A stretch of 64,000 bases of DNA from Salvator merianae (Eukaryota; Chordata; Lepidosauria; Squamata; Teiidae), in NCBI GenBank assembly GCA_003586115.2, contig QVOM02000053.1:5995316-6059315 (forward strand). Direction: 5' to 3'. Both the position numbers and the translations under genes were made by a program. The notes under the pieces were generated by a model. It was not told the DNA's origin, searched no databases, and saw only the letters and a list, made by a program, of their open reading frames with translations. Positions 10,801-22,786 of the stretch are shown piece by piece. The number at the start of each line of letters is the position of its first letter. Position 1 is the first letter of the stretch.

Positions 10801-11517
10801 AATTATGAAAAAAGATGTAAATAGTGGACTTGTCTTGAATTCCATATTCCTTCCAGCCAAGCATACATAGTATTGACTTGATTTGTGCAAGGATTGTATT
10901 ACATGGTCACCTGCACTTTCATTTGGCTGGAATACAAATCTATGCCACCGATTCCAATAAGGATTAAATTAAGCAGTAGCCAAAATTCCTTATTAAATAT
11001 TTGGAAGGGATCTTATGACCAGAGACTGCATTATTATAATTCCTATGACAGTGACAGCAAGAAAAAACAAAACAAAAGTAAAACTAGGTTCCCAATGGCA
11101 TGTCAGATTTTCTTTTTCTTAAGAAGTAGTCTGGAGTAATGTAAATATCTAGTTCCTATTGCTTTTGCAGTCTTGCAAGAATAGATTAGAAAGCTGCAAT
11201 CCTGACAGTGTAACTGAATGAAGCCTTTGAGCTGGGAAACCAGGATGAACTGTATCCTGCTGTGCACGAAACTGCATTCATTTTTGCTGCTTTGATCCTT
11301 CCACTGCAGCTTATATTTGAAAAGTTCAGGGTTACATTGAGCTGGGTGTTTGGTCACAGTGATCAATGGACTTTCAGCAGTGGTGAAGATGGCTGCCTAG
11401 TTCTTCTCCCAGGAATATATAAAATCGAGAGGGCTGTGCATTTTTACAGTGAAGTGAATCAAAGTGACTCAGTTTTTCCATTAAGCAAGTACCGATATGA
11501 CTGTAGTATGTAGATTT
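10801..11517. other. AT-rich sequence without recognised features
   Basis: No transposon end or coding signature recognised. Open frames of 83-87 codons overlap on both strands with random composition. Confidence 0.45.
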
Positions 11518-11594
11518 TTGAAGGAAGGAGGGAAGGAAGGAAGGAAGGAAGGAAGGAAGGAAGGAAGGAAGGAAGGAAGGAAGGAAGGAAGGAC
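11518..11594. repeat. (GGAA)n microsatellite
   Basis: About 18 tetranucleotide units, all purine on the plus strand. Each unit contains a GGAA ETS core. The minus-strand PSFLPSFLPSF frames are shadows of it. Confidence 0.95.
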
Positions 11595-12619
11595 CAAAAA
11601 TGTTTCCTGTCAACTAAAATTGCTTGCAAAAAAAAAAAGTATATCTGGCAAATAGTGTAACATGAAGCCCTGCAGCCAATCAGATTGCATATTTTAAGAG
11701 TGCAATTAGGAAACACTGATATGTATGGGGGTGCTTTTTAAGAAGCTTCCATTTCCTCTAATCATGTAGACAGTTCCTTTGTCTCTTTTTTCCCAGGAAG
11801 GAAGTAAACTTGGATAAAAGGTCGAGTGGTGCCCACCACATATTTTCAAAATTCCTAAAGTTCCCATAGCCATCTGAATGCAGGCAATTCCTTCTTTAGA
11901 TTTTATTTTTATCTTAGTTGCATTGTTTTGCTGGAAAGTAAAATCTTGTAAAATTGCCAGGATAAAATATTATAGTTTTTTTCTCCCCCTTTGATAATTT
12001 TATTGAGTGTGTGGGATAAATGAAGGCTTAAGTAACATTGCAAAAGCTGTGTGTCATCGAAGTAACAAAAAATGCCGTTGATATTGAATGCAAAAATTTA
12101 AATTCCTATTTCCCTCTTGATAGCCCTGTCCTTGGTTTAGGCCTGCAATTAAAATTAGAATCACACTGTAAAAGTACCAATTAAATTATATTACATGTGA
12201 AATGTTCCTACATTTCAAGTGATCTGCATTTTAAATAGCGATACAGAATTGCTTCATAAAGTTGCAACAATCACATCAAACCTATTGCTGTTTCCCCTTG
12301 TAAACAGAAAATCAAAATTGCAATAAAGCCAATAAAACCATACTGACTTTTATATCACAGGGAATCAAAGAAGAAAACTTCCCTTTTAAATTAACTTTTT
12401 TTTTCACTTGAATTCTAATCCATGCCAATTTGTTCCGGGAATTAATTTATTCTTCTGTGAGAATACCAAAGGCTTTACCTGTGCCCTGACTTCTGTTTTC
12501 CCTGTCAAGCCTGAAATTTGAAATAGATGTGATAAAGATGGATGAAGCAACCTTGAATGGAGGCTAATGGCATTTTACGGATAGCTTTCCAAATGGACGT
12601 ACAGATACCAGTAATCACT
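11595..12619. other. AT-rich, repeat-free stretch; possible conserved non-coding DNA
   Basis: A poly-A run of 12 lies at 11627-11638. From 11860 to 12560 the sequence has no transposon marks, no microsatellite and many short homeodomain-like ATTA/TAAT cores. That look is common in developmental conserved non-coding elements but is not proof. No open frame of note. Confidence 0.25.
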
Positions 12620-12990
12620 ATGGTTTTCTAATGCACTTAGTAGCGGTCTAGTGAAGAGTGGGACCAGCGACAGTTCATCACTTTAAGCATGTTGCTGGAA
12701 GGGGAGATCGCTGGCCATGGGGTCTGTGTTTTGCCACAGCAGGCCGCTGCAAGACCCGCCCAGGGAGGGGCATGTTTTTGTGGCCAGCAATTTCCCTTTC
12801 TAGTGACATGCAACCCCCTGTGCTTAAAGCAACAAGACATCGTTGTGTGGGACCTATGCCTCTTTGTTGTCTCACTCTTTCACACTCCAGTGTCGTCTAG
12901 AGAGATCCCACCCCCTACTAGCACACTGTGTCTATATTGGATGCAGTGTGGCCCCATTTAAGGTAGCCTAAATGGTCACCTATACCAGGA
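12620..12990. mobile_element. GC-rich foldback element
   Basis: An internal inverted repeat pairs 12682-12720 (TTTAAGCATGTTGCTGGAAG, then GATCGCTGGCC) with 12779-12828 (GGCCAGCAATTTCCCTTTCT, then CATGCAACC and TTAAAGC). The block is GC-richer than its surroundings and resembles the MITEs of this window in composition. Ends could not be fixed. Several overlapping 65-90 codon frames are shadows. Confidence 0.4.
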
Positions 12991-13282
12991 CACTAGTAGA
13001 CACTTTTTTTTCCCAAGTACGGATGGCCTTTTTCAACTGCTCCAACTAGGAATGGTTCCTTTAGGAATTGTTGCAGCTGAAACATTCCCTCTCATGCAAG
13101 TGCAGAAACAGCCTAAATCTGTAAGCCAATGGGTGTGGCGGAGTGCTGCACAGTTCACTCTTTATGATCGAGCCAGCTCTGCAAATACTTTATACTGAGA
13201 AATCTGTTGCTATAGATTTTCTTCAACAGATCTATACACATGTGTGCTGCAGTTTGGTAACCAATCTCAAACTGTTAGAGCT

Positions 13283-13374
13283 CTTCCTTTCCTTTCCTTT
13301 CCTTTCCTTTCCTTTCCTTTCCTTTCCTTTCCTTTCCTTTCCTTTCCTTTCCTTTCCTTTCCTTTCCTTTCCTT
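13283..13374. repeat. (CCTTT)n microsatellite
   Basis: About 18 units of a pyrimidine pentamer. It produces the FLSFPFLSFP frame of 118 codons at 13143-13499, which is not a gene. Confidence 0.95.
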
Positions 13375-13853
13375 TTTTCTTTTCTATTCCTGTTTCTGTT
13401 CCTGTGCCTGAAATTTATTATTCATTAGCACTAAGTTTTGCTCATACTGTATTTGGACTTAATGACCATGAAGCATTCAAATTCTGCAGAAGGAAATAGG
13501 GAACCAGGCTGATAAATCACCTCACTGTGTATCTTGACTGCCCTACTGATATGCTGTTGTCATTGTCATTATGATCATTGTCATTGTTTTACTTTATCTA
13601 TTTATTTGTTGCTTAGTCTAGCCACAAAGTCTCAAAGACTATATCAACTTCTTACTGTAGACATCTACACTCTTGGAAAGCAGTAGTCTGTAGAACAGGG
13701 TTGGTTAGGGTTAGATTTCTCACTTGGGATAACATAAATTCGTGGAATTTTGGAACCCCAGCATCAATTTCTGAACCAAAACCTGAATGGTATCATGAAC
13801 AAGGGCAGCTGGAATAATTGAGAATCAAACACTTGATCACTATATATCTTTCT
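13375..13853. other. AT-rich sequence without recognised features
   Basis: CTATTTATTTGTTGC near 13597 followed by CACAAAGTCTCAAAG may be another decayed antisense LINE tail, too weak to call. Confidence 0.35.
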
Positions 13854-14053
13854 TTGTTTTTGTTGTTGGATACCACCAAATCATGACTGAGTCATGTCTG
13901 ACTCCTGGTTGATTGTATAAATACTTCTATGCAGTTTTCTTGGCAGAGATACCGAAGTGGTTTCCATTGCCTGCTTCCAGGGAAAGGCTGGAGAGCACAC
14001 TGACAACCGTCTGGTTCTAAGTAGTTTGCTCTACCACTGAGCTACAGTCACTG
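13854..14053 (-). mobile_element. Sauria-like tRNA SINE with BovB-type tail
   Basis: On the minus strand the element starts TGTAGCTCAGTGGTAGAGCA, a tRNA head with a clear A box. It runs through GGCAATGGAAACCACTTCGG and ends with GGAGTCAGACATGACTCAGT, a BovB-like tail. This head-plus-tail layout is that of Sauria SINEs, which use BovB machinery for retroposition, and BovB fragments are present in this window. The B box is degenerate. About 200 bp, weakly truncated. Confidence 0.7.
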
Positions 14054-14107
14054 TCTCTATATATCTATAACTACTATATACCTGTTATCTTTATCTATCT
14101 ACACCTA

Positions 14108-14141
14108 TACACTCTCTCTCTCTCCCTTTCTCTCTGTCTCA
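14108..14141. repeat. CT-rich tract
   Basis: CTCTCTCTCTCCCTTTCTCT and similar; short pyrimidine microsatellite. Confidence 0.8.
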
Positions 14142-15151
14142 ATGGTGGCTGATTAATCATTGTCCATCCTGGTGTGGGGGGTAATATTATAACGAATTTG
14201 TTCATTTGTTTTAAGTTTTCTGCTTAAGTCATTTGAAACTCATTGATCTGAATCTTAGCCAACCATCTTAAATAGCCTGCGGGCTGAACTATGTTAGTTA
14301 TTAAAATGTTTGATGGTTCTTGAAGCAGAACTGCTTGAATAAAAGGTAGATCCAGTGAACTATTTTAACCACTGGAGGGCAATGACACATTGTATTTTGT
14401 TTGAAACGTTTCATTGTATAAAATTGCTAAATATCCTAATTTGCACATACTTCTTTTTTGTTCCTAAAACATCTATATCTAATAAATAAAATGGAAGATT
14501 AATCTATGTTAAAAGATATTAAATAAGTAGCTATTTTATAGGCATGATGATACCTCTTTAAGAAATTAGTTTAGCTTGCAATCAAACTGGTAATGTGTTG
14601 CACTCCTTGAAATTCAATGATAATGGATTTTTTTTTTCCTTCTTCTAGCATTTCCACTCATTAAAAACTATGTCAAAATGATGGATTAATTTGTGGGCAT
14701 TTTCTGTCCTTGGCATAATCTTTGTCAAAGGAATGACGTATTGGAATTATAATGCATTTTGTATTGTATGAATCATATAAGCATGATTGGAGAACTTTGT
14801 TTTTTTAAAAAAAAATAGGCGCATTTTTTTCCCATTCTCATGTGATCTTTGAATGTCATGGAGAACTAAATTGTTAGATGATCACAGGGGGATGAATTAT
14901 AGGAAGGCTGGAACATAGGAAAGCTGCTTTCAACTAAGTGTGAGCACTTATTTTTATTTAGCGATCATTTTATCTATGTAAATTTCTCTTTCTGCATGCT
15001 TTATATTTAATTTATAAGTGCAAACTCATATTTTATTTATTTGCACATTTGCTTGCAGAAAAACTGAAATACCTCCCTGTTGTTGTGGTTGGGAGCTTTG
15101 GATGAGGTCAGTGCGGCAGATTTATCTTCTTCAGTGAAAGCATGAAGATGG
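14142..15151. other. AT-rich sequence without recognised features
   Basis: No coding frame above 60 codons and no transposon marks. T/A homopolymers at 14628 and 14800-14816. Confidence 0.45.
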
Positions 15152-15401
15152 TGTCATCCCACATGCCATGCACAGGGCTTGCCAGAAATAAGCCACCGCT
15201 CTCAGGGGTTGAAGAAGCAAAAGTGATTTATTCAGCTCAATGAAGGTCAATGCACCTTATTCCTGACCAGAGCACCTCCCTATTCAAGACGCTTACTTAT
15301 ATACTGTACAAAGAAATAAATCTATGTACATTCCTTCAATCTCTTCCATTTCCTCTCAAAAGTAACTATTTACAAGAGTGTAAGGCCTTCCAAGCCTGAC
15401 A
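15152..15401 (-). mobile_element. LTR of a retrovirus-like element, antisense
   Basis: On the minus strand this 250-bp block begins TGTCAGGCTT and ends GGGATGACA, so it has the TG...CA ends and a 5-bp inverted terminal repeat (TGTCA/TGACA). A TATA box (TATATAAG, plus-strand 15296-15303) lies about 64 bp before a poly-A signal AATAAA (plus-strand 15227-15232), as in a short U3-R-U5. The flanks (GATGG left, CCTCA right) do not match, so a clean solo LTR is not shown. The neighbouring sequence may be part of the internal region. Confidence 0.55.
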
Positions 15402-16330
15402 CCTCACTGGCTGTTGTCCCCATCATGATCATTCCTTGAACATTGTGCCTCTGTTGGGTATCTACCACTAGTGACAAAGATAGGAACATTCCAAAGGCAC
15501 AGTGCTAAAGGCATCCAGACACTTGTGCATTCATGGACAATGCTTTGAGTGGCAGTGGTATATGCTCCAGCCAAGAGACTGGTGGAGCAGTTTTGCTTCC
15601 ATAAGCAGTGATGTACTTGTGATGATGATGCCATATCCTAGATGAGTTAGCAGCAGCAGCAGTCCAAAAGGTGTCTGAGAAGAGTGGTGGGGGAGGACCA
15701 AACATCTGGGGGTTAAAGTATTGTCTGATGCCCACCAATCTTGCTCTTGAATACACAATTATTGAGATGTCTTACAAAGGTTGACATGCATTCCTATTTC
15801 CTGATTCAAATTTATATATGGATATTATTTCAGTCCAGAACTAAAGAAAGGTAGGTGGTTTCCATATGGGACACTAATGGGGTGGGTTGTGGCTGAATGG
15901 CAGAAAAGTCTCCTCACACATCTGAGGTCACTAAGCAGCTTTTTCATTGCCACCAAAATGAATCCTCTGGCAGAAAACAAGCACACAATGGTGAAACTCT
16001 GGCTATCTGGTGAACTTTGGGTGGCTGACCTGCACCAAATTCTGGCTCATATTGAATACATTCAAAAGTGCCGTATATCCTGGAGAGTCAATGAGACCTT
16101 TTGGGGGCTTGAAATGAGAAGCAGTGATGCCTGGTACACAGCCATTTCTCTTTGCTCTCTTTTGTGGAATATCAGGGATATTGGGGGGACCACCCAGGTA
16201 GACGCCTACCCCTCAATAGACGTTAAAGTCACTTTTTGACAGTANCAAGTATGCCTGTAGACCTCATCATCAAGGTCTACTGATACAGAAGAATAAGGCA
16301 CCTTTTGGAGCACTCTATACCACTTTATGT
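15402..16330. other. Unassigned block next to the LTR
   Basis: If the LTR is a 3' LTR on the minus strand, this would be internal sequence. A purine-rich GTGAGG precedes the LTR on that strand, a weak polypurine tract. No protease, polymerase or envelope motif was seen on the minus strand. A plus-strand frame of 120 codons (15877-16239) has a protein-like stretch but no recognised domain. Position 16245 is an ambiguous base (n). Confidence 0.3.
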
Positions 16331-17875
16331 TCTGTCTTTATGTGGATGAAGCATGTTAAGAGGGGGGTAGATCTTCTTTATCCTGCACTACAATGTGGAA
16401 AGGAGGTCCTTGGACTCTTTCTTAGCATGAGATAAATAAATTTCATTTAAAATAGATGCAAATAAGATCAGAATTACTAGGATATTAAGGGGAAAAAAAC
16501 AGTGACACAGTATACCACTACACAAGGACATAGACATAGACATATGCATATATCTTCCCTACAACCCCCTGGCCCAGGCAATGCAAGTAAAAATAATAGT
16601 AAATGCTTACAATTCATGCTCAGACAGCATGCACTTTATTGCTGTCATATCCAAAATTTTAATAATGACTTACGTGGTAAGGGAACAGTTGGTAATGCTA
16701 ATATATTGCCATAATATGGCATCTATATCTTCATAAACTCTTTAATTTTATTATTTCCCATGATAGATTTCTCTTGAATTTGAATGTTTTCTAATAACAT
16801 AAAATCCCATACCACCTGATGCCATGATTCCTTGGTTACATTCTCCAGGTCTTTCCAGCGACACAGTATTGTAATCTGTGCAGAATGTATTAATTTATGT
16901 ATTAGCAATTTCACCTCCTTATCTGAAACTATTGATGGAATGATATGTAACAGAAAGAGTTCTGCTTTGAATAAAATCAGCCTTTCTATTATGTGTTATA
17001 TAATGAGGATGAGTGCATAAAGCTTCAGTTATCATAAGTGATGAGGAATAAAACTATCCATAAGTCTTAGAAGACAACTCTCACTGATGAATGATGAGGG
17101 GAAAGAAGACAAAACAAAGTCTGACTGCACAGACTAAAAATGTCTCCATGACTTTAGTAAACTCAATTCAGAACTGGGAAATAGGATGAAGAATACAAAC
17201 TGGGTGGATGACAAAAACAGAACTACACGTTCATTAAAATAGGAAGAATATGTTGCAAATATTGAGTTCACTTAAAAAGAATAGTAAAGCAGCGATATAA
17301 AACATGAATGATAACATGGTGTAGACTGGATAATAAATCTCAAAGGGAAAGCTCTACGTTCTAAAGCAGAAAAACAAAACACTGTAGCCATGATTATGCT
17401 TGTTGAGAAGTCAAAGGCTAAAATGTATTTATTCAGTTTCTCCTTCTGTTACTTTTTTTCTTTCTTTTTAATCCGATACTGATTATCACACACAAGTGTT
17501 CAGGATAAATTATATTTTACTCTTAAATGACCATCTTTTGTTTGCTCATTTGTTTATTTAATGCAATTAGATCTTTCTGGGTAGAGATAGTTAGGCATTA
17601 TAATATCTTTCTGCTATTAACACTATATAAGTAACAAATTGGTTCACATGCAGTCATGAAACTGAAAGACAGATGTTTAGGGAATATCTTTATACCTTGA
17701 ACACTGTAAGTCTTCTAGCCTAAGTGAATTGCATTCTTTTTTCCTGAAGGAACTTACTTATGAATGTCACAATCTCTCTCTCTCTTTTTCTAATTTCCTT
17801 TAGGACCATAAGGGTTATTTGCATTTTCAAAAAGGGCAAGAGTGGAATCCAGAATTGAAAATGGACCAATATTTT
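16331..17875. other. AT-rich sequence without recognised features
   Basis: No transposon end or coding signature recognised. Confidence 0.45.
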
Positions 17876-18480
17876 AACACTGGTACGTGGTAAGATTTTG
17901 GACTGCATCACAAAAAGTTAATCTTTGAACCAAATTCAGTATAAGTTTATGAAAAGCAAGCCCTATGAGCCTAAATCCTATTCCCTTTATTTTATTTTCA
18001 ATGAAGTGGATGCTATTAACATGGATTTTAGCCCCTGTATATTTTTGACAAAATATCCAGCATATTATACTGAGCAAGTTGATTACTGTAGACTGGGGAA
18101 ATAAACTTAAAAGAATGTTCATCAATGGATCTTTGTCAAAACTATAGCCTAATGTTAAACAGAGTGTTACAAGAATCCACCCTGACCTGCTATTATTTAA
18201 AACATGTATTATTGATTCAGGCAATGAGGTGGACAGAAGTCTTAACAAGTTTGAATATGGCACAAAATTGGGTGGGACACCAAACAGTTCCAAAGATAGA
18301 ATTCAAATTCAAGATTATACTGATGAATTAGAGAGCAAGATGAATAATGAGAGAATATTTGCTGTTGACAAACTGAATATGAACTACAAGTGTGTTGCAG
18401 GCAATAATGATAATAAATGCTGAACTTCTTCAGTGGACGAATAGTCACCAAATCAGGGGAATAATTATTCCAATCAAGTT
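17876..18480 (+). mobile_element. Old CR1 LINE fragment, sense
   Basis: Decayed CR1 ORF2 sequence. ATTCAGTATAAGTTTATGAA near 17935 corresponds to the segment before the reverse transcriptase. The later GATTCAGGCAATGAGGTGGA at 18216 and GGCACAAAATTGGGTGGGAC at 18259 correspond to the region around the FADD box. Stops and indels throughout. The 139-codon minus-strand frame 17874-18293 is an antisense shadow. Confidence 0.7.
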
Positions 18481-19877
18481 GCAACCTACATTGAATATTG
18501 TATCTATACCTAGGTACTGAACTTTTTTTTTTTAAGAAAAATCAGAGAAATTGAAGCTGGTTTCTGAGAAGCACACCATTCTGACTCAATATTTTAATTG
18601 TCTTGAAGTGGCATTTAATGATATTTATAAGAATGAACTCCATGCCTGCATGCCGCTGCTGCCCATATGCTGTACTTGTCCTGTACACTGAATGCACCAT
18701 AAAGGCACCAGGTGGATCCTGCCTAAATTCTGTGTGAATCCCTTTGACGTGAGATCTACATTAGGAAGCAACTTGTACTTGCACAACAGGAAGTGTGGAT
18801 CTATCCTTTTTAATAGTAGCACTCCAAACATGGTTTGTAACAGATGGCATGTCTGAGTTATTAAAGTTCCCCTGCTGCTAATGACTTTAACATTATGCTG
18901 TATACTTCCCATCATTCCTAAAAACTGTCTAGGTTCACTGGATCTGCTAGGAAATAAGCCCAAATATACCTTTAACTTTCAAATTCCCCAGTTCTAAAAG
19001 CCTTGCTTGGATGTCCACATGACCATGACCTTGAACCCTAATGTATGTGAGTTGAAATTCTCTGTCTAGCTTTACCCTTTCCTATGAACAAAATGAGTAT
19101 GAGAAGTAAGTTGTACCTGTCTGTTAGCTAACATAGATCCATAAGGAACTCTTATGAATCAAATATCTGAAGTAATAACCAAGATAATATATGGTTTATA
19201 TTCTTTTGTGCATAATAGCACAATATTTCTACAGCATTCCTCAGCTCTTCTATACTGTGCTGGAGGTTTCAGTTTCACTGCTTCCAGTTGCTTTGATGCA
19301 CAGCTATAATTTTCCTACATTGTGAGGCAATATTATACAGCTGTCTTTGCCTTCTGAGAATGCCTTTAATGCTTCCCTTTCTTTTCCCTCTTTTGGTGTA
19401 TGTGAACAGCAAACAATACACTGAAGATTCCCTTTGAACATAAAAAGAAAGATCCACACAATTGCAGCTGTGGTAAACAATGGAAAACTAGCTTTGCCAA
19501 AACAAATGTATATATCCCTTCATGCAGCAATAATTCATGCAAGTGCTCCAGTGTGTTCAATATTTATGCCTTCAAGGGCCAAGACTATCTATTTGCACTC
19601 TGTGTTGTATCGTGGAAAAATCTCAATGCTGCTAAGATTTGTTTAGCCAGGCTGAATGCATCAAGTGATTCTAAGAAAATTTCAGTACAGAAATTTATTT
19701 AGCACACATTCCATGGTATGAACCTATTCCACTGCTCTTGTTATTCTACCTAGTATCATCTCCTTGTTGCGTTAGAAATCATTTTTTCATAGTGCCCCTA
19801 AGTTTCTCTCATGGAAGAAAAGTTAGACTGGATAGATCTTTGGTCTGATCCAACTGAGTGCTTCTTATGTTGTTACT
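18481..19877. other. Sequence without firm features
   Basis: 18640-18965 is slightly GC-richer and may be an old repeat, but no end or tail was identified. The remainder is AT-rich with no recognised element. Confidence 0.35.
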
Positions 19878-19990
19878 AGAAGAAGAAGAAGAAGAAGAAG
19901 AAGAAGAAGAAGAAGAAGAAGAAGAAGAAGAAGAAGAAGAAGAAGAAGAAGAAGAAGAAGAAGAAGAAGAAGAAGAAGAAGAAGAAGAAG

Positions 19991-20020
<30 letters not shown>
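19878..20020. repeat. (GAA)n trinucleotide array, about 47 units
   Basis: 143 bp of almost pure GAA on the plus strand. It creates a poly-glutamate frame (19858-20052) that is not a gene. Long GAA/TTC tracts form intramolecular triplexes, stall replication and expand; the purity implies recent growth. Confidence 0.98.
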
Positions 20021-20021
<1 letters not shown>

Positions 20022-20614
20022 TGTTAAGGGAGTTCAGAAAACCATCACATAAAAAGGCTATAGCACGAAAAAGGCAACCTTATAAACAAAATAAAATGAA
20101 AAGTGACACCAATAAATGCTTGTTAAGCTAAGATCATTATTAAATAATTGGTAAGATTAATGTTATTCTATTGTTGAATGTGATAATGAATTAATAACTT
20201 TCTTTAAAGTCATTATAACTATGATTTCTCAGCAATAATAAAATATCTGCTACTGCTTATAGCAGCAACCACTGCATTGGAACTGCCAGGACAACAGCCT
20301 CTCACTCAACAATTACGTTGTAGAGAACTCCGTGCGTACTAAATAAAAAATAAACAGAAAGGGAAATGTGTATAAGCCAAGGCCATTGGCTGTGATGCCA
20401 TTGCCCCTTCCCACACTTGGGATGTGATTACAATGGGCTTTATTTTTTTTCAAATGACCCTTTTATAAAATGCATCCCATGTGTATCCATCCCCACAAAA
20501 AAAGTCTTACAGGGAAAAAGAAAATCCTGCTTTCCCTAATTGATAAAAACACCTTCAATATTATAGGCAACAATCACCTATAACTAAATAGTTATTTTCA
20601 GACCATTTCTTTGT
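20021..20614. other. AT-rich sequence without recognised features
   Basis: No transposon mark or coding signature recognised. Confidence 0.45.
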
Positions 20615-20663
20615 TTTGGATGATTCACTTCCTCCTCCGCCTCCTCCTCTTCCTCCTCCTCAT
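20615..20663. repeat. Imperfect (CCT)n tract
   Basis: CTTCCTCCTCCGCCTCCTCC and on; interrupted pyrimidine trinucleotide repeat. Confidence 0.85.
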
Positions 20664-22601
20664 GCTTTGTTGCTAATTCTGTACGCAACAGAAGACCTTT
20701 TAAAATGCATGAAATTCCAGCAAGATCCTTCAATCTTCCCATTTGGTTGTTTAACACCTGAAAAGAAAAGTGCATTTGCTTTCGCTTATGGTTATTAAAC
20801 ATGTCAACTTGTGTTATGTAACAGCTCTTTGACATATTCTGGGTTATGTGTGTCAAACTGCATTGGATCATCCACTACAGATGCAACACAGAGCCCTCAT
20901 ATATCAAGGAAAGAGAAGATGGCATGTAATCTTACCAGCAATTCCAAGTGCAGGGACAGAACATAACAAGTTAACCACTGTTTACGGATCAGAAACAAAA
21001 TTGGTGGAGCAATTCTGCACCCACTTGGGCCTGATCCATATTGCCAGAAGCCCAAACATAATTGCTTCTGAGAACATTTGGAGCCAGACCCATAGAGAAA
21101 TAATAACAGATGCAGTAGTGTGAAATAAAATAAAATAAATAAAAGAGGAAGAAAGAGAGGAAGGAAAGCATTCTGAATGTTTGAGATGGAATATGCAAAA
21201 TTCATACTAATTCCAATTCTGAAATTATTGGACAAAGTGTGGACTAGGCTAAGGTGTCCAAAATTGCACCCTAGCCCAGTACTGTTGTAGACCTCAATGA
21301 CGGCATGAGTATGACATGCTTCTGTGATCCTGTATACCACGGGGAAGCAATTTTGGCAATGGTCTTGAAAGCTCCACTGGAAGAGACCTCATCCCAAGGA
21401 TGGCAAGCCTGGATATGCCCTGGTATACAGGCAAAAGAGAGAGAGAGAGAGAGAACCATTGGATACATGTTCCAATATCCATCTATAAATTTTGAAGTCT
21501 ATGTGATTACTAAGAAGCTAAATGGGAAGAAGCGTAGAGTGCATTTGAAATTGCCCACCTGAGATGGTAGAAAAATAATATCCATACTTCGTCTTTAAAT
21601 GCAAAAAAGTAATTAGACATCACATAAAACAGTGCTGTTTACAAAAAAGGAAAAAAAGAAAAAGAAAAGCGTTTTAGCTGACCTTTCTTTGTTTTTTCTC
21701 CTCTGTTCTTATATGTGCAATTACATAAAATTCCCAGTGGGTTGAAATTACAAAGAGCCAAAATACTTTCTTATTCCTTAACAGCCTTCACAGAGGGAAA
21801 GAGTTGCTGTTGATATTGTGAAATGTGCACAATGTATATGTATATTAAACAGGTTTCCACTTCTCACTAAATAAAAAGTTTGGGGCTGTATTAAGCAATT
21901 AAGCAGTGTGGAGGAAGATAGAACCTTTTACTTAAAAGCTGAAAATATAACAAAGTACTAGCATGAAACAAACCTTTTTAGTATCAGAATGGACTCTTTA
22001 TTTCTATAATAGTCAACCTCTAATTTTGCCTGTTGAGAGAGTGAATGTTTCTCACACACTAGTGTGTCCTACTTGCATTTGACAATGTTTGGAATTGTTA
22101 TTGCTTCAAAATTGAAAATAAGAGTCTATGCATAGTACTTCTATATGATTTCGGAAGGCCTCATCAATTTTGACAGGGCACAATCTTCCTTAAAAAGGAA
22201 CAGTCTGGTCACTGTTGTCCATGCATTGGTAAACTCATATGTAGACTCTGTAGTAAATTCTATGTGGAGCTTTGTTGCATCTGCTCTGGAAGCTGCAGCT
22301 AGTAAAAATGTGTTAGCCTGGTTATTGAAAGGGATGCTTACTTATGCATTCAACACATCCTATGCTTAAGCAGTTGCTAGTTAGCTACGTGGTCAGAAAA
22401 TTTAGAACCCTGTTACCTAAGAAACAATGGTATAATGAAACATGGAAGATAATGATAAACAGGTATATTTTGATTAGCCAATCCAAACTATAACAGGGAA
22501 TAGTGACAAAAAAATTTCTGGAAATACGTTTGTCCACATAAACTGGATATAAGTACACCCGAGGATTCATTTTTGATAAAACATCTTAACTAATGTAACA
22601 C
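20664..22601. other. Sequence without firm features
   Basis: (GA)n at 21437-21454. AATAAAATAAAATAAATAAA at about 21124-21143 could be a retroposon tail, but the sequence before it is not recognised. The 147-codon minus frame 20897-21340 has a hydrophobic low-complexity middle and no domain. Confidence 0.4.
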
Positions 22602-22786
22602 ATTGGCCCTTGCTGCACTTGGCCTTCTTGTGGATTATATCCTGGAATAAGGACCAGCCATCCATATACTAGTGCAAACTATAAAAGGTCTTGCCCAAGG
22701 CCTACCGTAGTCAGCACTAGCATGCAGATGGCAGGTCTCTATTCTGAGATATAATCTGGAATAAATCCAAGTGCAGAAAGGCCCAC
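22602..22786. mobile_element. Short palindromic Family 1 MITE
   Basis: Left end GGCCCTTGCTGCACTTGG and right end (reverse strand) GGGCCTTTCTGCACTTGG bound a 185-bp element. The inverted repeats extend about 45 bp inward (GGATTATATCCTGGAATAA versus the reverse of CTGAGATATAATCTGGAATA), so the copy is nearly all arm. No 8-bp target duplication could be confirmed. Confidence 0.7.

Noticed and set aside
13143..13499. 118-codon plus-strand frame
   Set aside because: Half of it is FLSFP repeat from (CCTTT)n; the rest has random composition.
14022..14053. tRNA-like sequence on the minus strand
   Set aside because: Head of a SINE with a degenerate B box and no tRNA fold on inspection; not a tRNA gene.
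15152..15401. Clean solo LTR reading
   Set aside because: The bases just outside the two ends do not match, so a target duplication is not supported.
15877..16239. 120-codon plus-strand frame near the LTR
   Set aside because: No known domain, strand opposite to the LTR, and an ambiguous base just after it; not enough to call a gene.
17874..18293. 139-codon minus-strand frame
   Set aside because: Antisense to a CR1 fragment whose sense strand is the recognisable one.
19858..20052. 64-codon poly-glutamate open frame
   Set aside because: Pure translation of the (GAA)n array; no flanking coding sequence.
20897..21340. 147-codon minus-strand frame
   Set aside because: Middle is a low-complexity F/L/Y stretch from TTTA-type sequence; no domain recognised.
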